A stretch of 5,588 nucleotides of DNA from assembly GCA_017961385.1 (NCBI GenBank), contig JAGCXJ010000344.1, positions 1 to 5,588 on the forward strand, in the 5' to 3' direction. Position 1 is the stretch's first letter, and each line of letters starts with the position of its first letter. Positions 4,804 through 5,588 of the stretch are shown one piece after another. The position numbers and the translations under genes are program-made. The notes beneath the pieces were generated by a model, which saw nothing but the letters and a program-made list of their open reading frames with translations, had not been told where the DNA came from and did no database searches. Source of the stretch: Lachnospiraceae bacterium (GTDB lineage: Bacteria; Bacillota; Clostridia; Lachnospirales; Lachnospiraceae).

Positions 4804-4832
4804 TGGAAGTTCCAGAGACGTTCTGCTATAAT
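4804..4832 (+). promoter_or_regulatory. Extended -10 promoter of the Fic gene with palindrome at -35
   Basis: TGCTATAAT (4824-4832) is an exact extended -10 element (TGn-TATAAT). The -35 position, 17 bp upstream (4804-4809), is a poor match (TGGAAG) but falls within the palindrome TGGAA-G-TTCCA (4804-4814). An extended -10 can replace a weak -35, and the palindrome could bind a regulator there. The predicted start of transcription is about 4839. Confidence 0.6.
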
Positions 4833-4846
4833 ATCACCGAGGTGAT
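4833..4846. promoter_or_regulatory. Perfect palindrome over the Fic transcription start and ribosome binding site
   Basis: ATCACC-GA-GGTGAT is a perfect 6-bp inverted repeat with a 2-bp centre. It starts directly after the -10 box and includes the ribosome binding site GAGGTGAT (4839-4846). The 2-base centre is too short for an RNA hairpin, so it is more likely a DNA operator; a repressor there would block RNA polymerase. Autoregulation by the Fic protein is possible if it has a C-terminal winged helix, but that part is outside the window. Confidence 0.5.
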
Positions 4847-4852
4847 TGGAAG

Positions 4853-5588
4853 ATGATCAAAGTAGCTTTGACAAACGAGATTTTAAAATACATAACCGAG
4901 ATTGATAAAAACAGATACAAGGTTTCCTCTGTGAAATTGCCGAGATCTGTGGCAAGCAAATTGCGTAAGAATTCAAAGAAGAAAAGTTCCTATGCATCAA
5001 ATAAGATAGAAGGGAATCCACTCTCTGAAAAGCAGGTTGATGAGGTTATAGAGCGGGATGAAAAAAAGCACTTTTTAAAGCCGGAGCAGGAAGTGCGCAA
5101 TTATTTTCTGGCGCTGAATTATCTGGAGGAGAAGGTAAAAAAGAAAGAACGATTTTCAAAGAAACTGATATTAGATGTTCAGAAATATGTTGAGAAGGGA
5201 GCATCTAAGGAAAAAATCGGACTAAGAGGAGCTATGCCTCCAGGCGTGCTGTTTGCCGTATATGATTCCCAGACTGGGAATCCTGATTATATTCCACCGG
5301 AGTACCTCGATATACCGGATCTATTGGATGAATTGGTCGAGTATGTAAATACTACTGATGATCACCCATTGATAGTTGCGGCGGTTGTACACTATCAGCT
5401 GGTTACGATACATCCGTTTGAAGACGGAAATGGTAGAACTGCACGTCTGCTATCGGGATACATTCTGGATTTAGGCGGATACGGATTTAATGGTATCGGT
5501 TCATTAGAGGACTACTTTGCATATGACATTAATGAGTACTACGAATCGATACCGATGGGACTGCCTGCGCTTTATTACTCGGGAAGGA
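4853..5588 (+). CDS. Fic-family AMP-transferase (truncated by window end)
   Basis: Fic-domain proteins transfer AMP (sometimes other nucleotide parts) from ATP to hydroxyl groups of target proteins such as gyrase or topoisomerase IV. ATG 4853 follows GAGGTGAT (4839-4846). The first 245 residues are present with no stop; families of this type usually have about 330-370, so roughly a third is missing. The N-terminal part carries SNKIEG at residues 49-54, which fits the inhibitory motif (S/T)xxxE(G/N) with Glu 53; in class II Fic proteins this Glu blocks ATP binding until relieved. The catalytic motif HPFEDGNGRTAR (187-198) is complete, including the catalytic His 187 and Arg 195 and 198. 'DYIPPEYLDIPDLLDELVEY' (145-164) and a closing 'YYESIPMGLPALYY' also fit the Fic fold. 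It therefore should be an active, self-inhibited AMPylase. It is transcribed from its own promoter after the toxin-antitoxin terminator. Many relatives end in a winged helix; that cannot be checked here. Confidence 0.9.
   Translation, partial: MIKVALTNEILKYITEIDKNRYKVSSVKLPRSVASKLRKNSKKKSSYASNKIEGNPLSEKQVDEVIERDEKKHFLKPEQEVRNYFLALNYLEEKVKKKERFSKKLILDVQKYVEKGASKEKIGLRGAMPPGVLFAVYDSQTGNPDYIPPEYLDIPDLLDELVEYVNTTDDHPLIVAAVVHYQLVTIHPFEDGNGRTARLLSGYILDLGGYGFNGIGSLEDYFAYDINEYYESIPMGLPALYYSGR

Overview
The window looks like an accessory region of a low-to-medium GC, Gram-positive-type bacterium, most likely a Clostridia/Lachnospiraceae member (a Butyrivibrio-like organism is my best guess). The reasons are strong AGGAGG-type ribosome binding sites, frequent AGA/ATA codons, and protein styles typical of that family: a C-terminal zinc ribbon, a compact SNF2 helicase with an NES/AEAS-type tail, and a Cys-rich mini-protein. 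All genes are on the + strand. I see no rRNA, tRNA, CRISPR array or transposase.

Region by region: 1-380 holds the 3' end of a gene ending in a four-Cys zinc ribbon (possibly an SPFH-domain protein), followed at once by a 61-aa helical mini-protein. The 162-bp gap 381-542 holds a perfect 15-bp inverted repeat, a possible -10 box and two overlapping inverted repeats in the leader of the next gene. Positions 543-2717 encode a complete 724-aa SNF2-family DNA-dependent ATPase with an N-terminal helix-hairpin-helix. It is followed, at spacings of 27, 11 and 4 bp, by a single-pass membrane protein (2745-3113), a charged coiled-coil protein of unknown function (3125-3652) and a six-cysteine mini-protein (3657-3935). 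These four genes look like one operon.

Positions 3922-4689 hold a type II toxin-antitoxin-like pair: an AbrB-like antitoxin candidate (4035-4280) and a RelE/ParE-like toxin candidate (4283-4648). The pair has its own predicted promoter and a palindrome at the predicted transcription start, and it is bracketed by 35/36-bp imperfect direct repeats. A Rho-independent terminator follows at 4691-4727. Next comes a dense regulatory stretch (4739-4846) and then a Fic-family AMP-transferase (4853 to the window end, truncated there) with an intact active site and an N-terminal inhibitory motif.

How they may work together: the SNF2 ATPase, membrane protein, coiled-coil protein and Cys-rich protein form an uncharacterised gene set that could act on DNA near the membrane. 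This is inference from co-orientation and spacing only. The toxin-antitoxin pair and the Fic enzyme next to it are typical of defence or mobile islands, and the direct repeats suggest that the toxin-antitoxin cassette is a separable unit.
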